Both the position numbers and the translations under genes were made by a program. DNA of 64,000 bases from Coenobita brevimanus (Eukaryota > Arthropoda > Malacostraca > Decapoda > Coenobitidae). Positions 11,625 to 23,289 of the stretch are shown piece after piece. Within the stretch, counting starts at the first letter, position 1. Every line of letters begins with the position of its first letter. A model generated the notes under the pieces. The model ran no database searches. It was given only the letters and a program-made list of their open reading frames with translations, and had not been told where the DNA came from. Location of the stretch: NCBI GenBank assembly GCA_032717465.1, contig CM064653.1:37113603-37177602 (forward strand), read 5' to 3'.

Positions 11625-11795
11625 TCTCCATTATCAGTACTCAGTTGCAACAATAAACACCAAAATATTATGCTAGCCACGAAGAAGTTCTTTGGAAACG
11701 ATGTAGGGCCATGTTATTGCGTTTTTCCTCTACTGACCACCGTGAAATAAGCTGCAAAAGGACGGGAATGTATGTCTGGTTAAGGTAAAAGGAGT
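11625..11795 (+). repeat. Unclassified dispersed repeat, copy 2 of 3
   Basis: Contains AATATTATGCTAGCCACGA, a CTTTGGAAACGATGTAGGGC block, TGACCACCGTGAAATAAGCT, GCAAAAGGAC and AGGTAAAAGGAGTATAGT. The same order is seen at 9615-9800 and 52025-52215. Confidence 0.65.
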
Positions 11796-12371
11796 ATAGT
11801 GGTCCCACCCTATCTCGCTGTGTGGTGAGCTTCCGCAAGGTGAATTAAATCATTCCTCGTGATTTGGAACATAATACTGACCACCGTACGGTTAAAACAG
11901 ATTGCCTTGACGTGTAAGCAAACGTCATATTTTTGACGATCATTTGTAGAACGCCTATAGTTGGTTGATGTGAATTATGTGATAACGCTGCGTCTTTCGT
12001 TATTGAATGTAGTCCCCGATAATACAGAAAAATCAGACATGTTTTGTCATCATTACGTTTTTCAAATATTTGTCGTCAAAAACTGGAGACTTGTCCACAC
12101 TCTCGCGCTCTTTGTTTTGACAGTACCGCCCTGAAGTCTTTTATTCTCGTTCAAAATGACGAGCATACTTCTAACATTATGGCGCCTTAGGATTCCCTTG
12201 AGCAAAGCAAAACTGTTTAAGGGTAACCGAAGTAAATTACCAAGTAAGTATTTCGGTGCTAAAGGATTATTGTTAGAAAATTAAAAATTCTCTAATATTA
12301 GAAATTTTTCGAAAAGGATGGCCCAGGAAGAGGCTCATCCCCTCCCTCCAGCAATTACATATAATATCCAA
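11796..12371. other. Non-coding stretch, nothing recognised
   Basis: AT-rich sequence without domain-bearing frames, repeats or splice-flanked segments that I can support. Confidence 0.4.
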
Positions 12372-12664
12372 CGGCGCGTCCACACGTGCTGTCGAACATA
12401 TGATGGCAGCACGGCAGGCAACATGTTGTGGGACATGTTTGCAGCAGTATTTGGACAAATGTCTGCAAACATGTTTCAGTGCAGCTTCGTACACTGGCAG
12501 CAAAGGCGTTGGGATAAGTGTGTCTATACCAGGCAGCTGAGACTTCAACATGATATTGGCAACATGATCTTGACGCTGCTGTTCCCAACATGTTTGCAGT
12601 GTGTTCGTTACTCTGTTGCCTACTTGTTGCCAGCACTTGTTCCAGCACACGTGTAGACACGCCC
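12372..12664. mobile_element. MITE with GGGCG-type inverted ends (Harbinger-like)
   Basis: The ends are CGGCGCGTCCACACGTGCTG (12372) and, reverse complemented, GGGCGTGTCTACACGTGTGC (from 12664). Flanking triplets are CAA and TAA, compatible with a mutated 3-bp TWA duplication as made by PIF/Harbinger elements. Inside, motifs of the type CAACATGTTTGCAG repeat in both orientations. It has no transposase. Open frames on both strands reflect the internal symmetry. Confidence 0.65.
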
Positions 12665-12680
12665 TAAGAGTAAATAAGTT

Positions 12681-12684
<4 letters not shown>

Positions 12685-12749
<65 letters not shown>

Positions 12750-12765
12750 TGTGTGTGTGTGTGTT
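12685..12765. repeat. (TC)n-(GT)n compound microsatellite
   Basis: About 30 TC units followed by about 9 GT units. Confidence 0.97.
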
Positions 12766-13496
12766 TATTTATTCATTTATTTATGTATATTATGTACGCA
12801 GGGTGGCCCGGGAGATGTTTAAGGGTTCATGTGATTATTAAATTGTAGAGAAAGTTTTGAGAAAACATGCAAAATCAACATGGATCCAATTCCCAACTTT
12901 TACGGAGTTTCATTTACTGATAACTTTATAGACGAATGTGACCTCCCGCATGATTAACCCATCTCATTTAACACATCTTTCACGGCGATATATTCCGCAC
13001 ATTACACGTTGTTATCTTGTATGTTATCGACGCATACATATTGATATGAAATCAATGTGGTACTGTACAAGAGAATGTTAAAGTGCAGTGTGCAGAATAT
13101 ATCGTTAAGGAAGAAGAGCTACGAAACCTCCTATGGCACCTGCAGTACGGCCATTGCACACCATCTTTAGTCTTTCACTCATCTCTGTGCTCTTGGCCTT
13201 TCCCTCCTCCTCCTCCATCCAGATACACCACTCTTAAGCATAGACACACTGAGGCTCCTGCACTTACTCAGCTAAATAACACATCTGGCGGTAGCTGAAG
13301 TAAAGTACGAGAAGATGCGACAATGATAGAGTTAATTCATCTCTTCCTAATTCCTCTTGATAGTTAATCACCAAACATCTTTATTTAGTTACTTCAGTTT
13401 TATCATTAATCTTTGCAATCTCCATTTTCCCTTACTTTCATTTTCTTCACTTTGTTATAAGTTTTCCTATATATATTATTTTCTTTGGGTATCAAG

Positions 13497-13497
<1 letters not shown>
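12766..13497. other. Non-coding stretch, nothing recognised
   Basis: Starts with CAGGGTGGCCCGGGAG (about 12800), which resembles the CAGGGTG-type ends of some DNA transposons, but no partner end was found. No coding signal. Confidence 0.35.

Positions 13498-13498
<1 letters not shown>

Positions 13499-13549
<51 letters not shown>
13499..13549. repeat. (AC)n microsatellite
   Basis: About 25 uninterrupted AC units. Confidence 0.97.
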
Positions 13550-13550
<1 letters not shown>

Positions 13551-15037
13551 TTATTTAATAATATTTCGAAGTTTTCTTGACTTATTTTCGTTACACATTA
13601 AATATTTCATTTCATCTCAGTTTCCTTAGGTTTATTTTTTCGCTCTCTTCTCATACGTTCATCATACTTATTCAGTGTATCAGCCCATCTCAGTTTTCTA
13701 GGTTTTCTTTTTCCTTTCTTCTCTTTTACTTTCGTTTGACATATTGAGTTTGTCAGCTTCTGAGTTTCCTAAGTTTCTAAGATAAATTTCTAATGTAGTG
13801 CACTTTTCATCATTTAATCCCTTGCTTTTATTATATTTTTCATTGTTTATATATTGACTTTTATTTTCCTAGTTTACCAAGAAGCTTCTCTGTCACTCAT
13901 CTGTGTTACGTATCCAGTTCCATCGTTATCTTCGCTTATTTTTTGCTTTTAATAACCTTTACTCAATTACTAGCTCATCTCTCATCTAAAGTTATTATCT
14001 CTCAGCATCCCATCCCTCCTCGTGCTGCGATCACAGAGTCAGGATATACAGGGTGAACAAAAATAATATCGATCTTATAACGCTAATGTGCCTTCAGAAA
14101 CATACATAGCAATGCTATTTCTCTCAGCTTAAAGAAGAGAACAGTTCAGTATTATGCCTGTCATCACGTTAGGCTGAATGTCACAGATTTATTCGTAAGA
14201 GTTTAGATGACATAACTTGAGGTGACGAGGCAACTTGCTTAAACTCCGAGAAGGGAAAGGAGCGCGTAGCAGGATAGCAACCAGTGACTCACAGCTTCCT
14301 ACGCTCACTTATCAACAGATTTTAGCTTGCAGAGGCAAGAAAGCTAGCGCTTTTGAAGAGATTCTTGTCAACTTGTAGGGGTATTCAAAGTGGCGATAAC
14401 ACTTTTTTCAAGCTATATAAAAAAAAAAAAGCATTTTTTTTTTTGCTATTATCTAACACGTTTATCGCTTTCTAACTATTCTAGACACATTAACGTTTCG
14501 TATATTTTTAATTTTGTAGTAACCGCCACGTTTTATCGATAATCTAGAAATTTCCGCACTATTCGTGTTGACATTCTTTAGTTATATGTACATGCTAACT
14601 CTTTTACAGAGAAACCTTAGCATCATGTGGCTTGGCAACACTGCGTACTCACTATGTTCATTCATGCGTCACTCAAGCGCGTAGGTGTGTGGCTTACGCA
14701 AGTCTTCTGAGAGCAACTGTTGCTACGGATGCACACTTGCGGACAAAAGTATCATTTCACTTTTTAATCAACTAATTTTGTAATTCTAGCATAATATTTT
14801 GAAAACTTTTTTGGGCTATTGCTTCACTTGTTTACCAAGTCATGGCTCACGGTCGGGCTATTTTTCGTTAGTGAGTAGAACGGCACTTACAGAATGTCTG
14901 CAGCTGTACATTTGGCTGGGCGACTGTACTTATTCGTTCATTCATGAATCACATTTGCGTAGGTGGGTGTCTGGCTTACTTAGGCCATGAATGAAGAAAC
15001 AGTTGAGTGAAGAAGTTGCTGGACCTTCAGCCCGATG
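13550..15037. other. Non-coding stretch with a degenerate internal duplication
   Basis: No gene recognised. The segment around 14660-14705 (TTCATTCATGCGTCACTC, GCGTAGGTGTGTGGCTTAC) recurs diverged around 14938-14983. Likewise GAAACAGTTGAGTGAAGAAG (about 14996) recurs as GAAATAATTGAGTGTGAAAA (about 15071). This implies an old local duplication. ACAGGGTGAACAAAAATAAT at about 14049 may be a lone transposon end. Confidence 0.45.
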
Positions 15038-15038
15038 T

Positions 15039-15139
15039 CTTTTTTTTTTTTTTTTTTTTTGATTGATGAGGAAATAATTGAGTGTGAAAAGTTGTTTGAC
15101 TCTAAACCCAATCTCTCTGTGTCTGTCTGTCTGTCTGTC

Positions 15140-15193
<54 letters not shown>
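15039..15193. repeat. Poly(T) and TCTG/(TC)n microsatellites
   Basis: About 22 T at 15039-15060. TCTG repeats then (TC)n follow at about 15115-15193. Confidence 0.95.
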
Positions 15194-15195
<2 letters not shown>

Positions 15196-15490
15196 GCTTG
15201 AAGGGGTTAACTTCATCCCGAGGACGCCCATTCCGTTTTGTTCTTGCTAACATCAGGTTGCTTTATCGTGTTTGGAGAGTCCACTAGTACTGAAGGGGTC
15301 AATAGAGGTAATATCTTACTTTTCCCGTTTGAACATTCTTTCCTGAGCTCATTAAACTTATCAGAAGTTAGCAAGAATATAAAAAATGGCGACCTCGGGC
15401 TGAATGCCATTTACTTGATCCTGCTCGTAGGTTGGATGAAATTGTCTGGCGGAAGAATGAAAAAAGATTTAATCGTACTGAAGGGATGAA
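15196..15490. repeat. Relics of the CTGAAGGGGTTAA repeat family
   Basis: Three ends of the same type lie within 300 bases: TTGAAGGGGTTAA (15198-15210), AGTACTGAAGGGGTCAA (15286-15302) and GTACTGAAGGGATGAA (about 15475-15490). Each is preceded by a diverged TTCTTGCTAACATCAGGTT or TCGTAGGTTGGATGAAATTG segment. They look like decayed piggyBac-type MITE termini. Confidence 0.45.
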
Positions 15491-15560
15491 TAATAATAAT
15501 AATAATAATAATGATTATAATAACAAACACAATAATAATAATAATAATAATAAATAAATA
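15488..15560. repeat. (AAT)n microsatellite
   Basis: AAT/AATA trinucleotide runs with a short interruption. Confidence 0.93.
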
Positions 15561-15562
15561 AT

Positions 15563-16496
15563 GTACTGAATTAAGCATCGTTTCTAACCCCCGTTCACTA
15601 AGACCACAGGTCTCATGGGTTCAGTAAAATCGTCAAGCGATAAGTACAGGTAGAATACAGTTTAATAACATGAATTACGAAAAAAATAGCTGTAGTAAAA
15701 AAAATAACCTCGTGTACATATTGTATGACCATTTCACTGCTATAAGAAGAAGAAAATAGAGTGGTCTGTAATATAACAGTCCTCTCTCACCACGTTGGGC
15801 CATCTCTTGTGTGTTACGTGGAGGTTTCAGTATCACCAAAGTCTACTCTGCATAATTAATTCATTTCCCACTCCAGCTGCCACACCTACACTCAGTAGCA
15901 GACAGCCGTCCCCGCAACACACAAGATACCAGCAGGTCAGTTTAGTCGAGCGTTGCTTGTGGACTACCTTGTATAAAAATATTCCTGCCACCGAGGGAGT
16001 TAAGGGAATTACCACTAAGCCATTCACTACGACGAGTCCCGCGAAGGTTTGGGGGGGGGGAAAGACCATTAAGAACAGCCAGTAACAGTTAAGATCGTCG
16101 TCCTGAAGGGGTTAATGAAGATTGAATATAACTCCTTCACTACGATAAGTCTGTTTTGGATTGATCGTCTGGAGAATGCAGGACTATAATAATAATAAAA
16201 TTGTGATAATAAAGGGATTGATTTGTCGTAATACTGATTAATTAGAGGGTATGCATCTTTGTAGTAGCAGTTGTTGTTTTTGTTGTTATTGTTGTTGTTG
16301 CTGATGATGTTACGGTGGTAGTGGTGATTGTTACCGGGATTATAATTGTATTTTTGGAAATTGTTCTGCTTGTGGTTGTGCTAGTTATTTAATGAGTTAA
16401 CCCAGTCATAGGACTTTTTTTTTTTTTATTCTTTCTACTGCCACGAGTCCATTCATTTTTATTAGAAACCAGTGGTAGTAGAGAGGTCAATGGGAA
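15563..16496. other. Non-coding stretch with MITE-end relics
   Basis: CCTGAAGGGGTTAATG at about 16102 and diverged CCTTCACTACGATAAGTC (about 16133) and CATTCACTACGACGAGTC (about 16020) segments look like more copies of the same dispersed family. A (TTG)n run lies at 16270-16300. No credible gene. Confidence 0.4.
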
Positions 16497-16564
16497 ATAT
16501 TTCAGATCCCTTCTGTCCGATGGGATCTACATATTTCAGATCCCTTCAGTCCGATGGGATCTAC
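16497..16564. repeat. 34-bp tandem duplication
   Basis: The unit ATATTTCAGATCCCTTC followed by GTCCGATGGGATCTAC occurs twice back to back with one difference (16497-16530 and 16531-16564). Confidence 0.95.
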
Positions 16565-17079
16565 AAAGTTGAATGCTATCATCTAATGACAGGAAATTAT
16601 ACGTCATTGTGCTGAACGAATTAAGAGCCGGTCAACAGCAACAACAAGCATAGGCAGCGCTACACAGTTTCATCTCTCCATCTGACCAAACACATACCAC
16701 CCCACCTCCCTGCACGCCTACCCAAGCGCATAACGGCCCTCACCCCCCCCCTCCCCAAATCTTTTCTTTTAAAGGTGGGTGTAAGCAGAACTCCTTGAGG
16801 ACATACAACCTGGGCCCTTCAGATTCCTTGTGCAGGTCACATTGAAATCTGGAAAATATATATTTTTTTTTAACTTCGTTATTAAACAGCATTCTACTTA
16901 TCAAAAGACACCAGTTCACTATAAGACTTATAACCGTGAAATTTCACTAGTCAGTAGTGGATACTTTCAGAGTTCTGGCCTGGAAACATCTCTATGCCCG
17001 GCCTGCCGCACAACTCTACGGACGGACACCTGTTGATCCCAGTGAAAACAACACCCCCCTCTTACTTTGTCAGGTGGAG
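16565..17079. other. Non-coding stretch, nothing recognised
   Basis: Mixed-composition sequence without a supported gene. An open frame at 16957-17277 mainly covers the approach to the CA-rich array. Confidence 0.35.
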
Positions 17080-18310
17080 GGTAACAAACATCACAAGTAT
17101 AATGAACAAAGAACAGACAGCGACAAAGTAACAAGCATAACAGCAAGCAGCGACAAGCATAACATCAAAACAAAAAACGAAACAACAGACCACAACAACA
17201 AACGTAACAACAGGCCACAACAAACCGTAACAGACCTAACAACAAACCACATTAAATGTAACAACAAACCACACTAAACGTAACAACAAGCCACAACAAA
17301 CCGTAACAGACGTAACAACAAACCACAGTAAACATCACAAGCCACAACAAACCGTAACAAACGTAACAACAAACCACAACACCCCTAACAACAAACCACA
17401 GCACCCCTGACAGCAGACAACACCCCTAACAGCAGACAACACCCCTAACAACAGACAACACCCCTAACAGCAGACAACACCCCTAACAGCAGACAACACC
17501 CCTAACAGCAGACAACACCCCTAACAACAGGCAACACCCCTAACAGCAGACAACACCCCTAACAACAGACAACACCCCTAACAACAGACAGCACCCCTAA
17601 CAACAGACAACACCCCTAACAGCAGACAACAATACCCCTAACAACAGACAACACCCCTAACAGCAGACAACAATACCCCTAACAACAGACAACACCCCTA
17701 ACAGCAGACAACAACACCCCTAACAACAGACAACACCCCTAACAACAGACAACAACACCCTTAACAGCAGACAACAACACCCCTAACAACAGACAACACC
17801 CCTAACAGCAGACAACACCACCCCTAACAGCAGACAACAATACCCCTAACAACTGACAACACCCCTAACAGCAGACAACAACACCCCTAACAACAGACAA
17901 ACGTAACAACGGACAACAACAAACGTAACAATTAACCGCAACAAACGTAACAGTATACCACAATAAGAGCGACAAACAACAACAAATGTAACAGTAAACC
18001 AGCCACAACAAATGTAACAACAAACCAAAACAAGTGTAACAACAAACCACAACAACGTAAAAACAAACAACAAACGTAACAACAAACCAACCACAACAGA
18101 CGTAACAGCAAATCACAACAGACGTAACAGCAAACCACAGCAAACGTAACAACAAACCAACCACATCAGACAACAACAAACCAACCACAGAAGACGTAAC
18201 AACAAACCACAACCGGGCTAATGTATTGCCCGGCCTTCACTACAGGTGAAGGATATCTTATAACGAACGAACAAACCACAACAAACGTACCGGTAACAAC
18301 AAACCACAAG
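17080..18310. repeat. CA-rich tandem array, 19-bp core unit
   Basis: Plus strand is almost purely A/C. In the core (about 17385-17910) the unit ACCCCTAACARCAGACAAC repeats roughly 25 times with small insertions. The flanks consist of drifted CAACAAACCACAACAAACGT and CCGTAACAGACGTAAC units. The embedded CCCCTAAC does not form the TTAGG telomeric repeat of arthropods. Minus-strand Val/Cys/Leu-rich frames over 17846-18212 are artefacts. Confidence 0.9.
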
Positions 18311-18748
18311 TGGAACATCAGGGAGCATGCATACCAGTCATTTAGGTTAACTCCAGGCAGTTGGACAGTTAAACACTTCTGCTGTACATTTAAGACGAAA
18401 TGATTAACCTTTAGTACGATTACGTCGATTTACCGATAATTATTTTGTATGTATCTGTTTGTCCATCTGTCTGTACGATTATCAGTGTATATCTGTATTC
18501 GTATGTCTGTTTCATGTTCACTGCAAATTAGAACCTTCTACTCAGAGGGAGAGTGATAGGCTTGCTGACAATGTACGAATAGGTAATATGTCAGTAGGAG
18601 AGGATACATGTAGGAAGAGTGATGTCACGAAGAAGTGAGTGTTGCGCTGGTTGTGTTTGTTCCAGAGGCTTTGTACGTCATCTGTAGAGTCGGCAGAGTC
18701 CTGACATAGGCCTATTACCAGGACCCACCCTAATTGTCCGCCACGGCT
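18311..18748. other. Non-coding stretch, nothing recognised
   Basis: Short TCTG-like microsatellite remnants only. Confidence 0.35.
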
Positions 18749-18822
18749 TGGACTCGAACCCTAGAGTCAGGGCACATGCGCGATGAGATTAATCCGTTAT
18801 CGCCGAAACCACAGCTCATATA
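18749..18822 (-). repeat. tRNA-like SINE head remnant
   Basis: Minus strand: GTGGTTTCGGCGATAACGG (box-A-like) followed by CTAGGGTTCGAGTCC, a near-perfect box B, with tRNA-like spacing. Acceptor pairing is poor, so a SINE head is more likely than a tRNA gene. Confidence 0.5.
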
Positions 18823-19581
18823 TGTACTGTATATCACTGTCCCTCTGTCTTGCCATCTATCAGTCTAACTTCCGTCTCTCCATTCATTCATGTCGGGCAG
18901 CAGTGACGTAACCCCGCTTCACCGGAATCCGTTTACTCATATAAGAGGGTGACGCTGAGTACGGTAAAGGGCGGACGCGTGGAGTGCGTAACATTCACGG
19001 GATTACAAATATAACTTTCCCACAGTTGCGAAACAGTATCTCACAAATTGTGGGTAGCCATCTTTGATAATCCTCTTATACTTCTCATGTTGTGCACTGG
19101 CGAAATGTGGTGACAGCCTGTTTCAGTGTTATAATTGTTTACCACGCTAAAGATGACTCTGCACTGAGTGACAGACCAAATGTATTCCTGTAGCCCAGGA
19201 AACCCTTACTACGCTGGTCAGAAACGATATAACCAAACACATTTGGCAGTCTAGTGGGTTCAGGTGCTCCAGCCGGATGTATCCCAGTGGTTTAACATCC
19301 TAGGGATGGTTGTGGTTTATTACTTAGAATACCACCCGGGGATAAGTGACTGGCCGCTTGCCAGAAATGTCTGAATTAAGTAGCCTAGCCCCGGACCACT
19401 ACGTTCTTGATATGACAGTAAAGAATTAGATAACATATAGAACATATTAAATTAGTTTAACAAAATCTCTCATGGTTTTGGTGCAATTACGGCATTAACT
19501 TCTTCATAACGATGTCTCCGAAGTCCGCATAAAGTCATCTGAAGGTAGCAAGAGGAATTAATGACCACACTGAAACAGTTA

Positions 19582-19617
<36 letters not shown>

Positions 19618-20244
19618 CCGATTCTGTTCAGCAAATGCCCGAGACATTTTTGGACAACCATCACAATACGTTCATACTCCCTTTAACAACTTCAGTCCGA
19701 GCATGTAGTTTAAATTGTATCATTGCTACCGTCATATGGTTTTATTAACTCAGAAGGGACATTTCGAGCTGGAGATATAAGATATAGCCTTTATTAATCC
19801 TTTAACTACTAGGGATCTGCCCAGAACTGAATAAAATAGTCTGGTAGTAGCAGTCGTAAGAGAACGTCATTGGACGGAAGTCTTTAAATAACGGCAGCGT
19901 GCATAATGTATGCTGCCGTTATTTAAACACTTCAGTCCGATACGTGGCTCAGAGACGCTCAGTACACGTACACACATCTTTTGTCTTTGAAAAGTTATTG
20001 ACAAGAAGAAACGAAGCACGAGGTCCTTCTTCTTTCTTGAATTTATGGCTATCCGCCATATGTGGCTATTAAGCCAAAACATCCACGTTCATGTACAAGA
20101 GACTCAGATATACAACACTCCATACACAAAAGCAAAATGTTTTAAAGATGTATACATATATACAATCAGTATAATAGGCAGGGCACAAATCAGGAGCAGG
20201 AGGCCAGGGAGGCAGTGGGAGGTAGACTGGTAGCTGAAGGCTGG
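18823..20244. other. Non-coding stretch with a long poly(T)
   Basis: Contains a pure T run (19586-19617). Relics of the dispersed family lie near 19735 (GGTTTTATTAACTCAGAAGG) and 19825 (GAATAAAATAGTCTGGTAGT). Two AACGGCAGC and GCTGCCGTT segments at about 19892 and 19911 form a small inverted repeat. No credible gene. Confidence 0.4.
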
Positions 20245-21396
20245 CTAAATGGTAGAGGTGCATGAGTCCGAGTCCGAGTCGGTGTCGGAGTCTGAGCCAG
20301 GACTGACGGAGAGATGCGACTGCACGACCCTAAACATGTAGGAGAGGATACGACACTCCTCAGGGCCAGTAACAGCCTGGAGGGACCCCCGGTGCAGCTC
20401 AGCGAAGGAGAGCAAGGCCTGCCGGATGTCCCCCTTGGCAAACTTGTGCTCGCCAGACTCTACTGGTGCCAAGTCCTCATAGTGGTGCAGCTGGTTCTCC
20501 AAAAGTTCCAGGCCATGTTGGGGGAGGGAGGAAAAGTCGCCCCAAGAAAGTTGCTGCCAGTAACTTTCTACTTGTCGGGCCGACCTAGAGGGCTTGGAAC
20601 TCTCAGATGCCTACCCCGTTGATGGAGGAGGGGACACAGCAGAGTCACCACAGAAAACACAGGGGCATCAGGAGCAGAAACCTCAGATGGCAACGAGGTT
20701 TCATCATCCCCAACCTCCATGGGAACCTCAGGTAGGGACTGAAAGGCAGACTGGTGGGAGACAGCATGCCCCGACAGCTGGATCCTCGTCAGGGGAGTGG
20801 AGGGCTGCACCTGCAGCACCCACGGGACCAAGGAGGTGGGGGTCGAAGAGGGACAAGGATGACAATGACGACGACGAGGAGGAGGAGCCCCCTTCCCAGG
20901 CTCCTTCTGTACCACGGATGTGGAGGAAAAAGAATCAGGAATGGAGATGGCAGGAAGCCCGTTGGCCAGGAAGATGTTAGGCAGACGCTGGGCCAAAACC
21001 ACCAAATCATCCCCTGAGAAGGCCTTGGCAACCTCCACACACATGGCGATGATGGTAGTGGCAGAGGAGGCAGGGGCAGTAAGTGGAGACTGATGCCAAC
21101 ACCAGGGGAGGGCGTGGGGAGAACCCCGCATTGCCTGGCGTGCAGGGCCTGTGACAGAGGCAGCAGCAGGGCCCTTGGCGTCCTCTCCTACAACAAACTC
21201 CACCCTCTCGCCGTTAGCAACAGAGGGCACAGGGTGGGTAGGGTTGGGGGCCAAGACAGAGGAGCGGTGGAGGAACACATCCCCCCCCTATGTCCTGGCG
21301 AGTCACGAAGCTGTAGCCCCTCCGGACGTGGAACCACTTAACCTGCCCCACAACCTTGGCGATGGTCCTCCCAGCAGTGTAACCAAGTCGTAGATG
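20245..21396 (-). pseudogene. Intronless Y-box-type cold-shock-domain frame, broken
   Basis: GC-rich minus-strand reading frame. Just after an upstream stop (21397-21399) it encodes a cold-shock domain like that of animal Y-box proteins: VKWFHVRRGYSFVTRQD (RNP1 region, about 21345-21292), DVFLHRSSV (RNP2 region, about 21281), then NGERVEFVVGEDAKG and VTGP. These domains bind single-stranded nucleic acid. An extra base in a G8 run (21281-21288) breaks the frame inside the domain. The tail is unlike the basic/aromatic islands of Y-box proteins: proline/serine-rich, then a second frame change near 20650, a stop near 20617, a possible CVFC motif, and an acidic SDSDTDSDSDS end closing at 20245. 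No start codon is visible. It could be a retrocopy, or ORF1 of an unrecognised retroelement. The domain call is firm; origin is inference. Confidence 0.68.
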
Positions 21397-22645
21397 TCAG
21401 GTCAAGGTTGGGCTGGCTACCTTTCAGTTGTTGGGTTCTCACTCCGCTGGTTTCTTCCCCCACGAGGTCCGGTCCAAGGCTCATTGATCTTGCAGTAGCA
21501 CTAAATCAGTGCTTCGTTTCGTCTTCGATCCCATGTTTCGAGCAGGTGTGTTCACGTCCAAGGGTCCTTTGTGGGGTCTGTTGAGAGCCCACTTAACCAT
21601 GACAACAGCGTGCTGTTCTAAACTAACAGAAGACGTTGCTGTTTCTCCCATGACACCAAATCAGAGGGGTTAATATGCAGTAATGACGGTTCATTGCATA
21701 GTTCCAGAATGTAATCACCAGCCAGAAGCTGTATAGTATAGTTGTTCATGTTCACTTTCTAGCAAATGAAAACGAAAATAAAAGTGGGAGAAGATAGTAG
21801 GCTAAGGTAGAGCCGACAAACTCCTACGTAATGTTACTACGATGCAGCTGCCATTTTAGAGTTGGTAGAAGAGTAAACTGATCTGATTAATTATAGTAAG
21901 AACACAAAAAGAAGTTAGAAAACTTGTGCAAGATGAAGAAATAAATGTATGGTCAAGTGAACATGAAGCAGGTACGGATAATGTTCAGACTATCAACTCT
22001 GTCACAGTCAGAAAATATTATCCTTCAGGCAGAGTTAACAAAAATGCCAAGAGGGAACTTGGGTCTTACAAAACATCAATGATATATTAAAGATAGCATT
22101 ATTCAGTCAAGAATGCATGATCATACACAGTATAATGGGAACGGCTTCTAGTACGGTTATTTGCAGAAATTTTCTGGTACAGTAAACTACTGTGCAGGTT
22201 GTAAGTTGAATCAGTCACTTTAGAGGACCAAATTTTGATGAGATTTGTGAAATCCGTCAGACTTATATTACCCTGTATTGGTAAAGAAATTTCAACTGTA
22301 ATACAGTAACTTTGAGAAGTTCCACGAAAATTAATACATGTCTTTACCATCTGTTTTAAGACTGTATATGAGTGTTTCCTACAAGGAAAAAATACCTCTT
22401 TCCAGGTCTTCATTTTTATTTATGTAATGTTTAAAACTACAATGATTATAGATTGCACAGAGACTGAAAATGCTATTGTTTGCAGGATGTCTGATCAGAG
22501 TCTAACATTCCAGCATCGGGGAGGTGGATGAAATAATTCAAATTCTGTTTTGAGTTGCACCTAATGATTTGTGCAGTTATGTTAGTACCTCGTACTCTGG
22601 ATCATCATCTGGTAAAGCAGTTACAAAAAGATCAGGAATACTATG
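21397..22645. other. Non-coding stretch, nothing recognised
   Basis: AT-rich. AGAGGGGTTAA at about 21664 resembles a TTAA-type MITE end but has no partner. An open frame at 22099-22413 minus has no recognisable domain. Confidence 0.35.
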
Positions 22646-22894
22646 AAGGCCGGTTCACACAAACTGAATCGCGGCCGTTTTTTTCGCCGATTTGCGGGGG
22701 GAAAATGCCGATTTTCGGCATTTTTCCCGGAAAGGCGTTCACACGTACGGGGACTGCAGAGGCAGGAACGCGGCAACAGTGTTTACAAAGATGGAACACC
22801 GTACTCGTACTGGGTGGGCAGCTCTTGCACTTGCACTTTTCCAACTTCAAGATGAGCCCTCACGGCCGCGATTTAGCTCCTGTGAATAGGCCTT
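22646..22894. mobile_element. MITE with GGCC..TTCACA inverted ends
   Basis: Left end AAGGCCGGTTCACAC followed by AATCGCGGCCG. The right end, reverse complemented, reads AAAGGCCTATTCACAGG then AATCGCGGCCG. The two ends therefore share about 30 bases with a divergent middle. The interior has a GCCGATTTTCGGC palindrome. Length about 245 bp, non-coding. End type suggests a PIF/Harbinger-related family; a clear target duplication was not found. Confidence 0.6.
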
Positions 22895-23289
22895 TACTGC
22901 CACTCAGCTATCCGGGGCTTCAGGGGCCGTATGCATAGATTTTCTTAAGCATAAGTAATGTACAAGATTCCTTTACCTTTAACTCATACTTAAATAATCA
23001 TACTTTTATACTCATGCTCATATCAGATACACCCAAACTGGAACGAACGTTAAAGTGAGATTAGTTGTGGTAGTAGTGTAAACAAGATGTCGTATTCGTC
23101 TTCGTTCCCAGAGCTTTGCCTTGTTCGGTGCTTCCATTTAAATCGGCCCGGCCTCTTTCTCCCGATTCCGGCAAAAAAAGACCGTCATGTCGGTCTCTCC
23201 ATACCGGCGAAAAAAGCGGCCGGAATTTCTACCGGGAAGCAAATTCCGGCAAAAAACGACTGCGATTTTGCTCGGGTGAACCGGCCTTT
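22895..23289. mobile_element. Related TTCAC-type element pieces and a lone GGGGCCGTATG end
   Basis: The right end at about 23255-23286 (GGTGAACCGGCC) is an inverted match to the left end at 22648, GGCCGGTTCAC, with a shared GTCGTTTTTTGCCGG subterminal stretch. The whole 22648-23286 segment may thus be one larger or composite element. At 22923 GGGGCCGTATGCATAGATTT resembles a separate Harbinger-type end interrupting it. No transposase is visible. Confidence 0.45.

Noticed and set aside
20594..20980. 128-codon acidic plus-strand frame
   Set aside because: Antisense shadow of the cold-shock-domain frame, which shows real domain similarity.
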